Positions 1 to 6,791 of a stretch of DNA of 10,260 nucleotides are shown here, one piece after another. This stretch comes from an uncultured Verrucomicrobiota bacterium (GTDB taxonomy: Bacteria > Verrucomicrobiota > Verrucomicrobiia > Limisphaerales > UBA9464), in assembly GCA_903864375.1 (NCBI GenBank), contig CAIPFS010000674.1, forward strand, positions 1 through 10,260. The letters run 5' to 3'. Numbering within the stretch: the first letter of the stretch is position 1; the number at the start of each line of letters is the position of its first letter. The notes under the pieces are model-generated. The model did not search any database. It saw only the letters and a list, made by a program, of their open reading frames with translations, and had not been told where the DNA came from. Made by a program: the position numbers and the translations under genes.

Positions 1-14
1 CCCGGCAACCAACC

Positions 15-146
15 ATGCGTGCCTTCCATGTTCTGGGGTCCGCGTGCGCTGTTTTACTGATCATCGGGGTGATCGGATGCGCTCCTTCACACCCCAATGT
101 CGCCCCGGTTCCCCCCCTCTCCTGCTCTCGGCGAAGGCCATTTTGA
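15..146 (+). other. Lipoprotein signal peptide in a frame different from the TPR gene
   Basis: An ATG at 15 opens a short frame that ends at TGA 144-146. Its first 22 residues look like a textbook type II signal peptide: Arg2, a hydrophobic core (AVLLIIGVIG, residues 12-21) and a lipobox V19-I20-G21-C22, followed by a Pro/Ser-rich linker as in mature lipoproteins. The next frame carries the TPR body and is open from 73. The two frames overlap over 73-143, and inside that overlap lies a run of seven C (111-117). Dropping one C joins them into one 571-residue lipoprotein. I infer that this is the true N-terminus of the TPR gene, separated by an indel (sequencing error, or a real or variable mutation). 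There is no clear Shine-Dalgarno in the 14 bases visible upstream. Confidence 0.7.
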
Positions 147-1731
147 CCGGAAAACCGAGAAAAGTCGCCTGAAGTCCGCCAATGCGGCCTCGGACGCCGA
201 GGTGGAACGGCGTGCCCAGGCGCTGGCATCGTTCTCGGCTGGACTTCTGGCACAGGACCAGGAGGCCTCCGAAAAGGCACTCCGCTATTTTGCCCAATCC
301 GTCGCGGCCGATCCTTCCAACGAGGCCCTGGCGATGGACGTGGCCCGCCGCTATTGGTCACTCCTCCAGACCAATCGTGCCATTGACGTGCTCCGTCGCA
401 CGGCGGCGCTTCCCGAGGCTTCGTCCGAGGTCAAGGGGTACCTTGGAAACCTGTACCTTCAGGCTCATCGGTTTCCGGAAGCCACAACAGCCTATCGTTC
501 GGCGGTCGAGAAGGACCCGCAAAACCTTTCCAGTTACCAGGCCTTGATCCCATTGCTCCTCAAGGAGAAACGGGATGCCGAGGCGCGACGACTCCTGGAC
601 CGGGCGGCCAATGAATCGGTGAGTGACGCCGCCTACTGGATCGATCTGGGGAGTCTGTATTCCCTCTTCGATGCATCGGACCCCAAGGTCAAGTCGGCGA
701 CGCGTGAACGTGGACTTGCCTGCCTGCATCGGGCCGACGCCATGAAACCGACGGACCCCATGCTGCTCCAGCGTTTGGGGGAGCGCTACCAGGCACTGAA
801 CGATTCAGTTCGGGCGGAAGCCATTTTTCGCGAACTCCGGACCAAATATCCCAATAGTCCGGCCCCGACGGCCAAACTGGCAGAACTCTATCTGCGTCAG
901 GGGAAGACCCGCGAAGCCAGGGAACAATTGGAGGCTCTTCGTAGAAATAATCCCGCCGACGCCGTTCCGTATTATTACCTGGGCCTCGTCGCGATGGAGG
1001 AGCGGGATTATTCGCAGGCGACAGCCCATTTTGATCGGGCGATCTTTTTGAATCCGGAATTCGAAGGGGCCTATTCGGAACTGGCGGCATCGCAACTGAG
1101 TCAGCATCAGGACACCACCGCCCTGGCTACTCTGGAGATGGAGCGGAAGAAGTTCGGTTCCTCCTATCGACAGGAATTTTTGTCCGCCCTGGCCAGCGCA
1201 CGCATGAAGGACTATGCCGGTGCGGAAGCCCACCTGACGGCGGCGGAGACCGCTGCACGTTCGCGCCAGCCGGACGCCCTGGATCATCGCTTTTATTATC
1301 AGTGGGGCGCCATTTTGGAGGACGCCGGCAAGCGGGAGGAGTCGGAAAAGCGCATTCGCCAGTCGCTGGCCATCAAGCCGGATTTCGATCAGGCCCTCAA
1401 TCACCTGGCGTACACCTGGGTGGAGCAGGGCATCAAGCTGACTGAGGCTCGAAAGATGATCGAGCAGGCGGTGCGTTCTGACCCGGACAATCCGGCCTAT
1501 CTGGACAGCCTGGCCTGGGTACTCTTCAAACTGGGCAAGCCGCAGGAAGCGATTGTGCCGATGGAGAAAGCCTCGCAGCTGATGCCGGAACCGGATGCGA
1601 CGGTGGAAGACCACTTGGGGGACATCCTCAACGCCGTGGGCCGAAAGGCTGAGGCAAAGGCCGCCTGGGAACGCTCAGTACGAGTCGAGAAGAACGAGGC
1701 CATCCAGAAAAAGATCGATGCGGCGAAGTAG
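97..1731 (+). CDS. TPR-repeat protein, probably a lipoprotein with a frameshifted N-terminus
   Basis: This 544-residue frame is almost entirely tetratricopeptide repeats. By eye there are about 14 helix-turn-helix units of roughly 34 residues from residue 43 to the C-terminus, many ending in the typical D/N-P turn (VAADPSN, VEKDPQN, IFLNPEF, AIKPDF, VRSDPDN). The best units have the consensus W/Y-LG-Y-A-P pattern, for example YYYLGLVAMEERDYSQA. No enzymatic domain is visible, so the role is probably protein-protein scaffolding or assembly at the membrane or in the periplasm. The ATG at 97 has no signal peptide and no Shine-Dalgarno. A lipoprotein signal starting at 15 in another frame suggests that the real gene is 15-1731 with one extra base in the C7 run at 111-117. 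The gene converges on ispG, 134 bp away. The precise function is not recognisable. Confidence 0.9.
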   Translation: MSPRFPPSPALGEGHFDRKTEKSRLKSANAASDAEVERRAQALASFSAGLLAQDQEASEKALRYFAQSVAADPSNEALAMDVARRYWSLLQTNRAIDVLRRTAALPEASSEVKGYLGNLYLQAHRFPEATTAYRSAVEKDPQNLSSYQALIPLLLKEKRDAEARRLLDRAANESVSDAAYWIDLGSLYSLFDASDPKVKSATRERGLACLHRADAMKPTDPMLLQRLGERYQALNDSVRAEAIFRELRTKYPNSPAPTAKLAELYLRQGKTREAREQLEALRRNNPADAVPYYYLGLVAMEERDYSQATAHFDRAIFLNPEFEGAYSELAASQLSQHQDTTALATLEMERKKFGSSYRQEFLSALASARMKDYAGAEAHLTAAETAARSRQPDALDHRFYYQWGAILEDAGKREESEKRIRQSLAIKPDFDQALNHLAYTWVEQGIKLTEARKMIEQAVRSDPDNPAYLDSLAWVLFKLGKPQEAIVPMEKASQLMPEPDATVEDHLGDILNAVGRKAEAKAAWERSVRVEKNEAIQKKIDAAK

Positions 1732-1770
1732 GTGGCGAGGCGCGGCGGTCCGGATTACCGCCGGGGCCAC
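1732..1770 (+). terminator. Two-tier hairpin directly after the TPR gene
   Basis: Starting at the first base after the stop codon, GTGGC (1732-1736) pairs with GCCAC (1766-1770). Inside it, CGGCGGT (1743-1749) pairs perfectly with ACCGCCG (1757-1763) around a 7-nt loop. The position between two convergent genes fits a transcription terminator. No T-run follows on either strand, so it would not be a canonical intrinsic terminator. It may instead protect the 3' end of the mRNA. Confidence 0.4.
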
Positions 1771-1864
1771 CCCGATTTCGTAGTCGCCGAACGTGAGTCG
1801 GCGCAAACTCTCCTCAGCCGTTACCCGTCCTGGGACCGATCGGCGGGTCTTTGGCCCGATTTCG
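1771..1864. repeat. 10-bp direct repeats flanking the palindromic element
   Basis: CCCGATTTCG occurs at 1771-1780 and again at 1855-1864, directly before the ispG stop codon. The 74 bp between the copies contain the palindromic repeat and a weaker ATCGG/CCGAT hairpin (1839-1860). The arrangement resembles a target-site duplication around a small inserted element. The two copies are short, however, and could be coincidental. Confidence 0.3.
1780..1804 (+). repeat. Palindromic intergenic repeat, copy 1 (REP-like)
   Basis: A 25-base unit that starts GTAGTCGCCGA and ends CGGCGC. CGCCGA (1785-1790) and TCGGCG (1798-1803) form a perfect 6-bp stem with a 7-nt loop. A second copy at 6585-6609 matches at 22 of 25 positions. 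Both copies lie just downstream of plus-strand genes in convergent intergenic gaps, as REP-type elements often do. No transposase (RAYT) is visible in the window. Confidence 0.6.
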
Positions 1865-1865
1865 C

Positions 1866-3647
1866 TCAACCCGCGACGCCTGCGGGGTCGACCCACTTGC
1901 CGTGCTCCTGGATCAGGTCGACCAGGCGGTCGACGGCCTCGGCTTCCGGGATGTTGAATCGGACCGGGTTCTTGCCCACGTACAGGTTGATCTTCTTCGG
2001 TGCCCCCCCCACGTATCCGAAATCGGCATCCGCCATTTCTCCCGGCCCGTTCACAATGCATCCCATGATGGCGATTTTGACGCCTTTGAGGTGTTGGGTC
2101 CTCGTCTTGATCCGGGCGGTCACTTCCTGAAGGTTGAACAGGGTCCGACCGCAACTCGGACAGGCCACATAGTCGGTCTTGAACGATCGGCATCCCGCCG
2201 CCTGCAACAGGTTGTAGGCGAGGCGCAGCGATTGTCCGGCTCCGCTTTCGCCGCGAACCAGGATGGCATCGCCAACGCCATCGGCCAGCAGGGCCCCCAC
2301 ATTGACGGCGGCTCGCAGCAGGGCTGCATCGGGCGTTAGCGGTACGGGTTCGAAGGCCAGGCAGTCTTTCAGCAGCATGGGATTGCTGCGTCCGGCCTGA
2401 TTCAACCGGGTGGCCAGCAAACGGAAGGCGGTGATGGGGGGAAGGGGAACTCCGTCGGCAACGGTCACCCACTGGGTGTCACAGGGGATCGATTCGAATT
2501 CTCCGGGCTGAAGCGGGTTTAGTTCCAGCAGGTTGAGGTCTTCGTAAACTGCTTCTGGCTTCACGTCCGCTTTGGGCGAAATGCGAGGGGCGACTTGATC
2601 AAAGACGGCCCGTGTCACCACCACCCGGACGCTTTGTTCGCCTCCCCCCAGAATATCGCCTAAAGCGGATTCCGCCGATTTTCGGCGTTGGTAGGTATAT
2701 GGGTCCCAGGGAGGAGCACTATCGGGGAGCGCTGTGGTTTCCTGAACCAATTGCGGAAGATTCTCAAGGAGATCGCGGCAGACCGCGATTTCGCGCGGGC
2801 TGTCCTCGGTCAGGGAAACGCGAATCGTGTCGCCGAGGCCGTCGGCCAGGAGCGATCCGATGCCGATGGCGGACTTGATGCGACCATCCTCGCCTTCGCC
2901 AGCCTCCGTGACCCCAAGGTGCAGCGGGTAGTTCCAATCGGGTCCGAGCTCGGCCAGACGGGCCGCGAGCAGTCGGTAGCATTCGATCATCACCTTGGGA
3001 TTCGACGACTTCATCGAAAACACGAAGGCGTGGAAGTCGTTCTGGCGGCAGATCCGGGCAAACTCCAGGGCGCTCTCGACCATGCCCAGCGGAGAGTCGC
3101 CGTAGCGGTTCATGATCCGATCGGACAACGAACCGTGATTGGTTCCAATTCGAAGGGCCCGACCCCGTTTTTTTGCCTCAACAACCAGCGGTGCAAACTG
3201 CTCCTCCACCCGCTGCAATTCCGATTCATACTCGGAGTCGGTGTATTCACGGACGGCAAATTTTTTCCGGTCGGCATAGTTGCCGGGATTGACCCGCACC
3301 TTTTCAACCCACTTCACCGCTTCCATGGCCGCTTCCGGCTTGAAATGGATGTCGGCCACCAACGGGACCCAACAGTCGCGGCGTCGCAGTTCGGAGGAGA
3401 TGGCTTCGAGGTTGGCGGCATCCTTGACCGTCGGTGCCGTGATCCGGACGATCTGGCATCCCACGGCCACCAATTCCAGCGTCTGCCGGACGCATTCCGC
3501 CGTGTCCATGGTGTCACAGGTCAGCATGGACTGACGCACCACGGGGTGATTTCCCCCGATGATGACCCCGCCACGGTTGGGGTCGCCGACGAGGACTTCC
3601 CGGGATGGACGACGGGAAAAACGAAAGACCGACGGGCAATACTTCAT
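1866..3647 (-). CDS. ispG: 4-hydroxy-3-methylbut-2-en-1-yl diphosphate synthase, long form
   Basis: IspG (GcpE) is a cytoplasmic [4Fe-4S] enzyme that reductively converts MEcPP to HMBPP, the penultimate step of the MEP isoprenoid pathway. The 593-residue protein starts MKYCPSVF, as long-form relatives do. An N-terminal TIM barrel covers about residues 20-300 (VRQSM, VADIHF, KVRVNPGN, RIGTNHGSL, LHLGVTEAG). An insert domain follows at about 310-440, then the C-terminal iron-sulfur domain. Cluster ligands are visible as Cys496 and Cys499 (ACPSCGR) and Cys530 with Glu537 (MGCIVNGPGE). Short IspG proteins of about 370 residues lack the insert; the long type is known from plants, Chlamydiae and Bacteroidetes. 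An AGGGG sits 6 nt before the ATG. The gene follows the RseP-like protease after 68 bp on the same strand, so co-transcription is likely. No key residue is missing. Confidence 0.96.
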   Translation of the reverse strand: MKYCPSVFRFSRRPSREVLVGDPNRGGVIIGGNHPVVRQSMLTCDTMDTAECVRQTLELVAVGCQIVRITAPTVKDAANLEAISSELRRRDCWVPLVADIHFKPEAAMEAVKWVEKVRVNPGNYADRKKFAVREYTDSEYESELQRVEEQFAPLVVEAKKRGRALRIGTNHGSLSDRIMNRYGDSPLGMVESALEFARICRQNDFHAFVFSMKSSNPKVMIECYRLLAARLAELGPDWNYPLHLGVTEAGEGEDGRIKSAIGIGSLLADGLGDTIRVSLTEDSPREIAVCRDLLENLPQLVQETTALPDSAPPWDPYTYQRRKSAESALGDILGGGEQSVRVVVTRAVFDQVAPRISPKADVKPEAVYEDLNLLELNPLQPGEFESIPCDTQWVTVADGVPLPPITAFRLLATRLNQAGRSNPMLLKDCLAFEPVPLTPDAALLRAAVNVGALLADGVGDAILVRGESGAGQSLRLAYNLLQAAGCRSFKTDYVACPSCGRTLFNLQEVTARIKTRTQHLKGVKIAIMGCIVNGPGEMADADFGYVGGAPKKINLYVGKNPVRFNIPEAEAVDRLVDLIQEHGKWVDPAGVAG

Positions 3648-3653
3648 GACGCG

Positions 3654-3658
3654 CCCCT
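3654..3658 (-). promoter_or_regulatory. Shine-Dalgarno of ispG
   Basis: On the minus strand AGGGG precedes the ispG ATG (3647) by 6 nt. It is one of the few convincing ribosome-binding sites in the window and supports this start codon, together with the family-typical MKYCPS beginning. Confidence 0.55.
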
Positions 3659-3685
3659 GTAATTGGCGGAAGAAACCGGGGACGT

Positions 3686-3704
3686 CAACCCGTGTGCGGG
3701 GTTG
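3686..3704 (-). other. Small hairpin between rseP and ispG
   Basis: CAACCC (3686-3691) and GGGTTG (3699-3704) form a 6-bp stem with a 7-nt loop inside the 68-bp spacer, 11 bp downstream of the rseP stop. There is no T-run. It could be a processing or attenuation structure, or chance. Confidence 0.25.
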
Positions 3705-3715
3705 GGATGTCCAAT

Positions 3716-5182
3716 TCAGTGGGTTTTGGGCAGGTCAGAGGCGGGGGGCGCCGAGGGCGTCGTCGCATCGCTTCCCGGGCTGAAGATCAGTTCCTCGGGG
3801 TTCGATTTCCCCGGTTTCACGGCGCGGCCGCGCAAGTCCCGGACATCGAACGAGGTCACATAAAGAATGAAGCCGATCACAACAACGGCTCCGCAGGTCT
3901 GCACCCACCGGATGATGGGTTCGCTCAGGGGACGGCGGCGAACCAACTCCGCCAGGGACAGGACGATGTGCCCGCCGTCCAACATCGGAATAGGGAGCAG
4001 ATTCATGACCGCCAGGTTGACGTTGAGCAGGACGCTGAACCAAAGGACCAGGCGGATGGCGTGTTCGCTCTGGAACAGGGTGAAATAGGTGCCGAGAATT
4101 CCGACCGGTCCGGAGATCTGCTGCGTCTTGATTTCCGATTTAGGGGAAACCAGGGCGCGCAGGGTGCTGTACATGCTTTCCAGGACGCCGCCCACCTGAT
4201 CCCAGGGCAGGGGATGGCTCATGGTGATGATGGAGTAGGGACTCCAGGCAATGCCCAACCGGGGCTGCCGGGCATCACTTCCTTTGAGTGGAATCTCCGG
4301 GGTGGCGCTTAATTGGAGGCGTTGGCCATTGCGTTCGACATCCAACCGCAGGGGAAGAACTCCATTGGTCTGGAGAATATCCACCACGTTTTGGGGATGA
4401 AAGATCGTCAGACCGTTGATGGTGTGAACGATATCCTGCGGACGCAATCCGGCCCGTTCCGCCGGGCTCGGGGAAATGACCCGGCCCACCACGGCCTTCT
4501 CTGCGGGTTCGATGGGGAGGCGGCGGATATTTTCCCGTTGCCAGCCTTTGACCGGATCCTTGGACGGAAGCAGGTCCACGGTTTTGCGAACACCCTCCCG
4601 CTCATATTCGATGCGGACGGTCTTCTCCTCGCCGAAGGCAATGCGCATGGCGACCGAATTGCCCGTTCCGGTAAAACGATCCACGGCATGTCCGTCGACC
4701 GATATGATTTTATCGCCCGGCTTCAGGCCACCCTGCGCGGCGGCGGAGCCCTTTTCAACGTAGCCGACGACGGTGGTGGATTCGGCTTCGCTGGTGGGTG
4801 TTCCCACCCACCAGACTATGGTGGCGAAGAGGAACGCCAGTCCGAGGCTGAAGGCAGGGCCGGCAACCGAGACGATGATTTTGTCCAGAGCCCCCACCGG
4901 ACGCATGGGCTCGCCGTTTTGAAGGACCCGACCCTCCAGGACCTCCATGGGGGCCATCTGGGGCAGGGAAACAAATCCGCCGAAGGGAATGGTGCCGAGC
5001 GAAAACACCACGTGGCCCACCTTCTTCTGGATGAGGGGCTTGCCGAACCAGATGCTGAACCGGTCCACGACCATTCCCCGCCAGCGGGCGGCAAGAAAAT
5101 GTCCGAGCTCGTGGACCAGGATGATGGAGTTGAACAGGATCAACACCTCCAGCAACACTCCGATAAAGCGCAAGGCAGCCAT
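3716..5182 (-). CDS. rseP: RseP-type site-2 zinc metalloprotease
   Basis: An inner-membrane zinc protease of the M50 (RseP/MmpA) family that cleaves transmembrane segments, classically of anti-sigma factors, and clears signal-peptide remnants. With the ATG at 5182 the protein has 488 residues; E. coli RseP has about 450. The first membrane helix holds the zinc site HELGH (residues 24-28, with Glu25 as catalytic base). Two PDZ domains follow at about 137-197 (GGLKPGDKI) and 230-290 (AGLRPQDIV). The last core helices carry GPVGI (358-362) and NLLPIPMLDGGH (394-405), where Asp402 is the third zinc ligand. A hydrophilic Pro/Ser-rich tail of about 40 residues ends the protein. An upstream TTG (5251) would add 23 residues before the first helix; I reject it because a -10 box lies between it and the ATG. 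ispG follows. The natural substrate cannot be told from the window. Confidence 0.93.
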   Translation of the reverse strand: MAALRFIGVLLEVLILFNSIILVHELGHFLAARWRGMVVDRFSIWFGKPLIQKKVGHVVFSLGTIPFGGFVSLPQMAPMEVLEGRVLQNGEPMRPVGALDKIIVSVAGPAFSLGLAFLFATIVWWVGTPTSEAESTTVVGYVEKGSAAAQGGLKPGDKIISVDGHAVDRFTGTGNSVAMRIAFGEEKTVRIEYEREGVRKTVDLLPSKDPVKGWQRENIRRLPIEPAEKAVVGRVISPSPAERAGLRPQDIVHTINGLTIFHPQNVVDILQTNGVLPLRLDVERNGQRLQLSATPEIPLKGSDARQPRLGIAWSPYSIITMSHPLPWDQVGGVLESMYSTLRALVSPKSEIKTQQISGPVGILGTYFTLFQSEHAIRLVLWFSVLLNVNLAVMNLLPIPMLDGGHIVLSLAELVRRRPLSEPIIRWVQTCGAVVVIGFILYVTSFDVRDLRGRAVKPGKSNPEELIFSPGSDATTPSAPPASDLPKTH

Positions 5183-5281
5183 GCAAAAAGTTTGGGGAAT
5201 ATAGCTAGTCGTGTACCAAGTTCTAGGCGACTTGCAGTGGAAAATGTTCAAACTTCGATCGGATTTGCCTAGTCTTTCCCC
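5183..5281. promoter_or_regulatory. Divergent intergenic region between rseP and hemL
   Basis: This 99-bp, relatively AT-rich gap must hold the start signals of both divergent genes. Besides the TATATT box it contains an inverted repeat, CTAGGC (5223-5228) with GCCTAG (5267-5272), 38 bp apart, which could be a looped operator or chance. I find no convincing -35/-10 pair for hemL and no Shine-Dalgarno in front of its ATG. Confidence 0.4.
5198..5203 (-). promoter_or_regulatory. Possible -10 box of the rseP-ispG unit
   Basis: TATATT on the minus strand lies 15 nt before the rseP ATG at 5182. Transcription would start about 8 nt before the ATG, giving a very short leader. This fits the absence of a Shine-Dalgarno there. 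No good -35 hexamer is found 17 nt upstream, so the call is tentative. Confidence 0.35.
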
Positions 5282-6571
5282 ATGCAGTCACGTCGTCGGT
5301 CGGAAGCCTTGTTTCAAACCGCCCTGGCCCACCTCCCGGGTGGAGTCAATTCCCCTGTCCGGGCATTCCGTGCAGTGGGAGGCACACCCTTCTTTGTTCA
5401 GTCCGCGTCAGGTGCCCATCTCCTCGACATCGACGGGAATCGCTTGCTGGACTACGTCGGCACCTGGGGCCCGGCCATCCTCGGGCATGCGCATCCCCGT
5501 ATCATCCGGGCGATTCAAAGAGCAGCCGAGCGTGGCACCAGCTTTGGCGTGCCCAATCCTCTGGAGGTCGACCTGGCGGTCCGGGTCAAATCAATGGTCC
5601 CGAACATCGAAAAGATCCGCTTTTGCAATTCCGGCACCGAGGCCTGCATGTCGGCGATTCGCCTCGCCCGCGGATTCACCCGGCGGGACCTGATCCTCAA
5701 GTTTGATGGATGCTACCACGGGCATGCCGATTCGCTGCTGGTCAAAGCCGGTTCCGGTGCCCTGACCTTCGGGCATCCCGATAGCGCCGGGGTGCCGGCG
5801 GATTTTGCCCGACATACGATGGTCCTTCCCTTTAACGATGAAGCGGCGATTCGGGCGGCTTTCTCGCAGCGGGGTTCGGAAATCGCGGCAGTGATTGTCG
5901 AAGGGGTTCCGGCGAATGCCGGGTTATATCTGCCTCTTCCTGGATTTTATGAGGCCATCGCCAGCCTTTGTCGGGAATACGGAGCCGTCTTTATTTTTGA
6001 CGAGGTGATGACCGGTTTTCGGCTCGGGCAGGGGGGTGGAGCTCAAAAAGTCTACGGGCTGCAGCCCGATCTCTCCTGCTTTGGCAAAATCATCGGAGGA
6101 GGGTTGCCGGTGGGTGCTTTTGGCGGTCGCGCAGAAATCATGGACCTGCTGGCCCCGCTGGGACCGGTCTACCAGGCGGGAACCCTGAGCGGAAATCCGC
6201 TGGCCATGGCCGCAGGTCTGGCGGCTCTGGATGAACTCAACGACTCTGACGCCTACACGCGGTTGGATGCCTTGGGAGAACAATTGGAAGCGGGAATGGT
6301 CGATGCCGCCCGCCGGGCCGGAATTCCCGTCTGTTGGCAACGGATTGGCTCGATGTTTTGCGGCTACTTTACCGAAGGTCCGGTGAACAACCTTGCCGAT
6401 GCCATGAAATCAGACCGGGCCCGGTTTGCCAGATTCTTCCACGGGATGTTATCCGGGGGCGTTTTCCTGGCTCCAAGCCAGTTTGAGGCCGGATTCATCT
6501 CGGCTGCCCACACGCCCGCCGACATCGACAGGACTGTTCAGGTCGCAGCGCAGGTGCTGGCGACGTTGTGA
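5282..6571 (+). CDS. hemL: Glutamate-1-semialdehyde 2,1-aminomutase
   Basis: HemL is a cytoplasmic PLP enzyme that isomerises glutamate-1-semialdehyde to 5-aminolevulinate, the last step of the C5 route to haem and other tetrapyrroles. The 429 residues match the family's usual length. Visible signatures are GGVNSPVRAF (20-29), NSGTEA (116-121, binds the PLP phosphate), YHGHAD (145-150, the aromatic residue stacks on PLP), the flexible gating loop around 151-172, FDEVMTGFR (239-247, Asp240 contacts the pyridine nitrogen), the catalytic Lys269 in FGKIIGGG, and GTLSGNP (300-306). Residues 206-212 read VEGVPAN, where many relatives have VEPVAGN or VEPVPAN. This is outside the catalytic set. The gene is alone on its strand, divergent from rseP and convergent with pyrF. 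HemA, its usual pathway partner, is not in the window. Confidence 0.96.
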   Translation: MQSRRRSEALFQTALAHLPGGVNSPVRAFRAVGGTPFFVQSASGAHLLDIDGNRLLDYVGTWGPAILGHAHPRIIRAIQRAAERGTSFGVPNPLEVDLAVRVKSMVPNIEKIRFCNSGTEACMSAIRLARGFTRRDLILKFDGCYHGHADSLLVKAGSGALTFGHPDSAGVPADFARHTMVLPFNDEAAIRAAFSQRGSEIAAVIVEGVPANAGLYLPLPGFYEAIASLCREYGAVFIFDEVMTGFRLGQGGGAQKVYGLQPDLSCFGKIIGGGLPVGAFGGRAEIMDLLAPLGPVYQAGTLSGNPLAMAAGLAALDELNDSDAYTRLDALGEQLEAGMVDAARRAGIPVCWQRIGSMFCGYFTEGPVNNLADAMKSDRARFARFFHGMLSGGVFLAPSQFEAGFISAAHTPADIDRTVQVAAQVLATL

Positions 6572-6584
6572 CACAGCCCTCCCT

Positions 6585-6609
6585 GTAGTCGCCGATCGTC
6601 AGACGGCGC
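6585..6609 (+). repeat. Palindromic intergenic repeat, copy 2 (REP-like)
   Basis: This unit matches the one at 1780-1804 at 22 of 25 bases. CGCCG (6590-6594) pairs with CGGCG (6604-6608). The three differences lie at 6596, 6600 and 6603. It starts 13 bp after the hemL stop codon, in the same orientation relative to the upstream gene as copy 1. Confidence 0.6.
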
Positions 6610-6630
6610 TGATCGATCGGGAGTCTCCTT

Positions 6631-6659
6631 CCCGGCGAAATCGAACCTCATTTCGCGGG
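6631..6659 (+). terminator. Strong hairpin between hemL and pyrF
   Basis: CCCG-CGAAAT (6631-6634 and 6636-6641, with G6635 bulged) pairs with ATTTCG-CGGG (6650-6659) around an 8-nt loop, giving a 10-bp stem 59 bp after hemL. It may end transcription from both convergent genes. There is no T-run, so factor-dependent termination or mRNA 3' protection is as likely. Confidence 0.35.
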
Positions 6660-6688
6660 CGAGTATCGCGGGTCCTGCGAACCGCCCG
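6656..6688. repeat. Second stem-loop overlapping the first
   Basis: CGGGCG (6656-6661) pairs with CGCCCG (6683-6688), and inside it TCGC (6666-6669) pairs with GCGA (6677-6680). The left arm shares bases 6656-6659 with the preceding hairpin, so the two structures exclude each other. The rest of the gap (6689-6791) shows no gene and no clear signal. Confidence 0.35.
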
Positions 6689-6791
6689 TGAATCGGGAGG
6701 AGCCTCACCCAGGTGCAATTAGAACGGGAAAGGTGATGATCCCCGCAGTGATTGGGGATTTGCAGGAGCGCGTCCCTCCGCTGGGATTGGA

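Noticed and set aside
805..1614. Open frame (269 codons) on the minus strand opposite the TPR gene
   Set aside because: Shadow of the TPR repeats; the translated sequence has no conserved features.
2688..3662. Long open frame (324 codons) on the plus strand opposite ispG
   Set aside because: It is the antisense of a clear ispG. High GC leaves long shadow frames, and the product has no domain-like pattern.
5182..5251. TTG start at 5251 for the protease, adding 23 residues
   Set aside because: The added residues precede the family-typical first helix, and a -10 box lies between TTG and ATG.
4313..5272. Long open frame (319 codons) on the plus strand opposite rseP
   Set aside because: Antisense shadow of the protease; it is rich in Gly, Asp, Gln and His as expected from reverse reading, with no recognisable motif.
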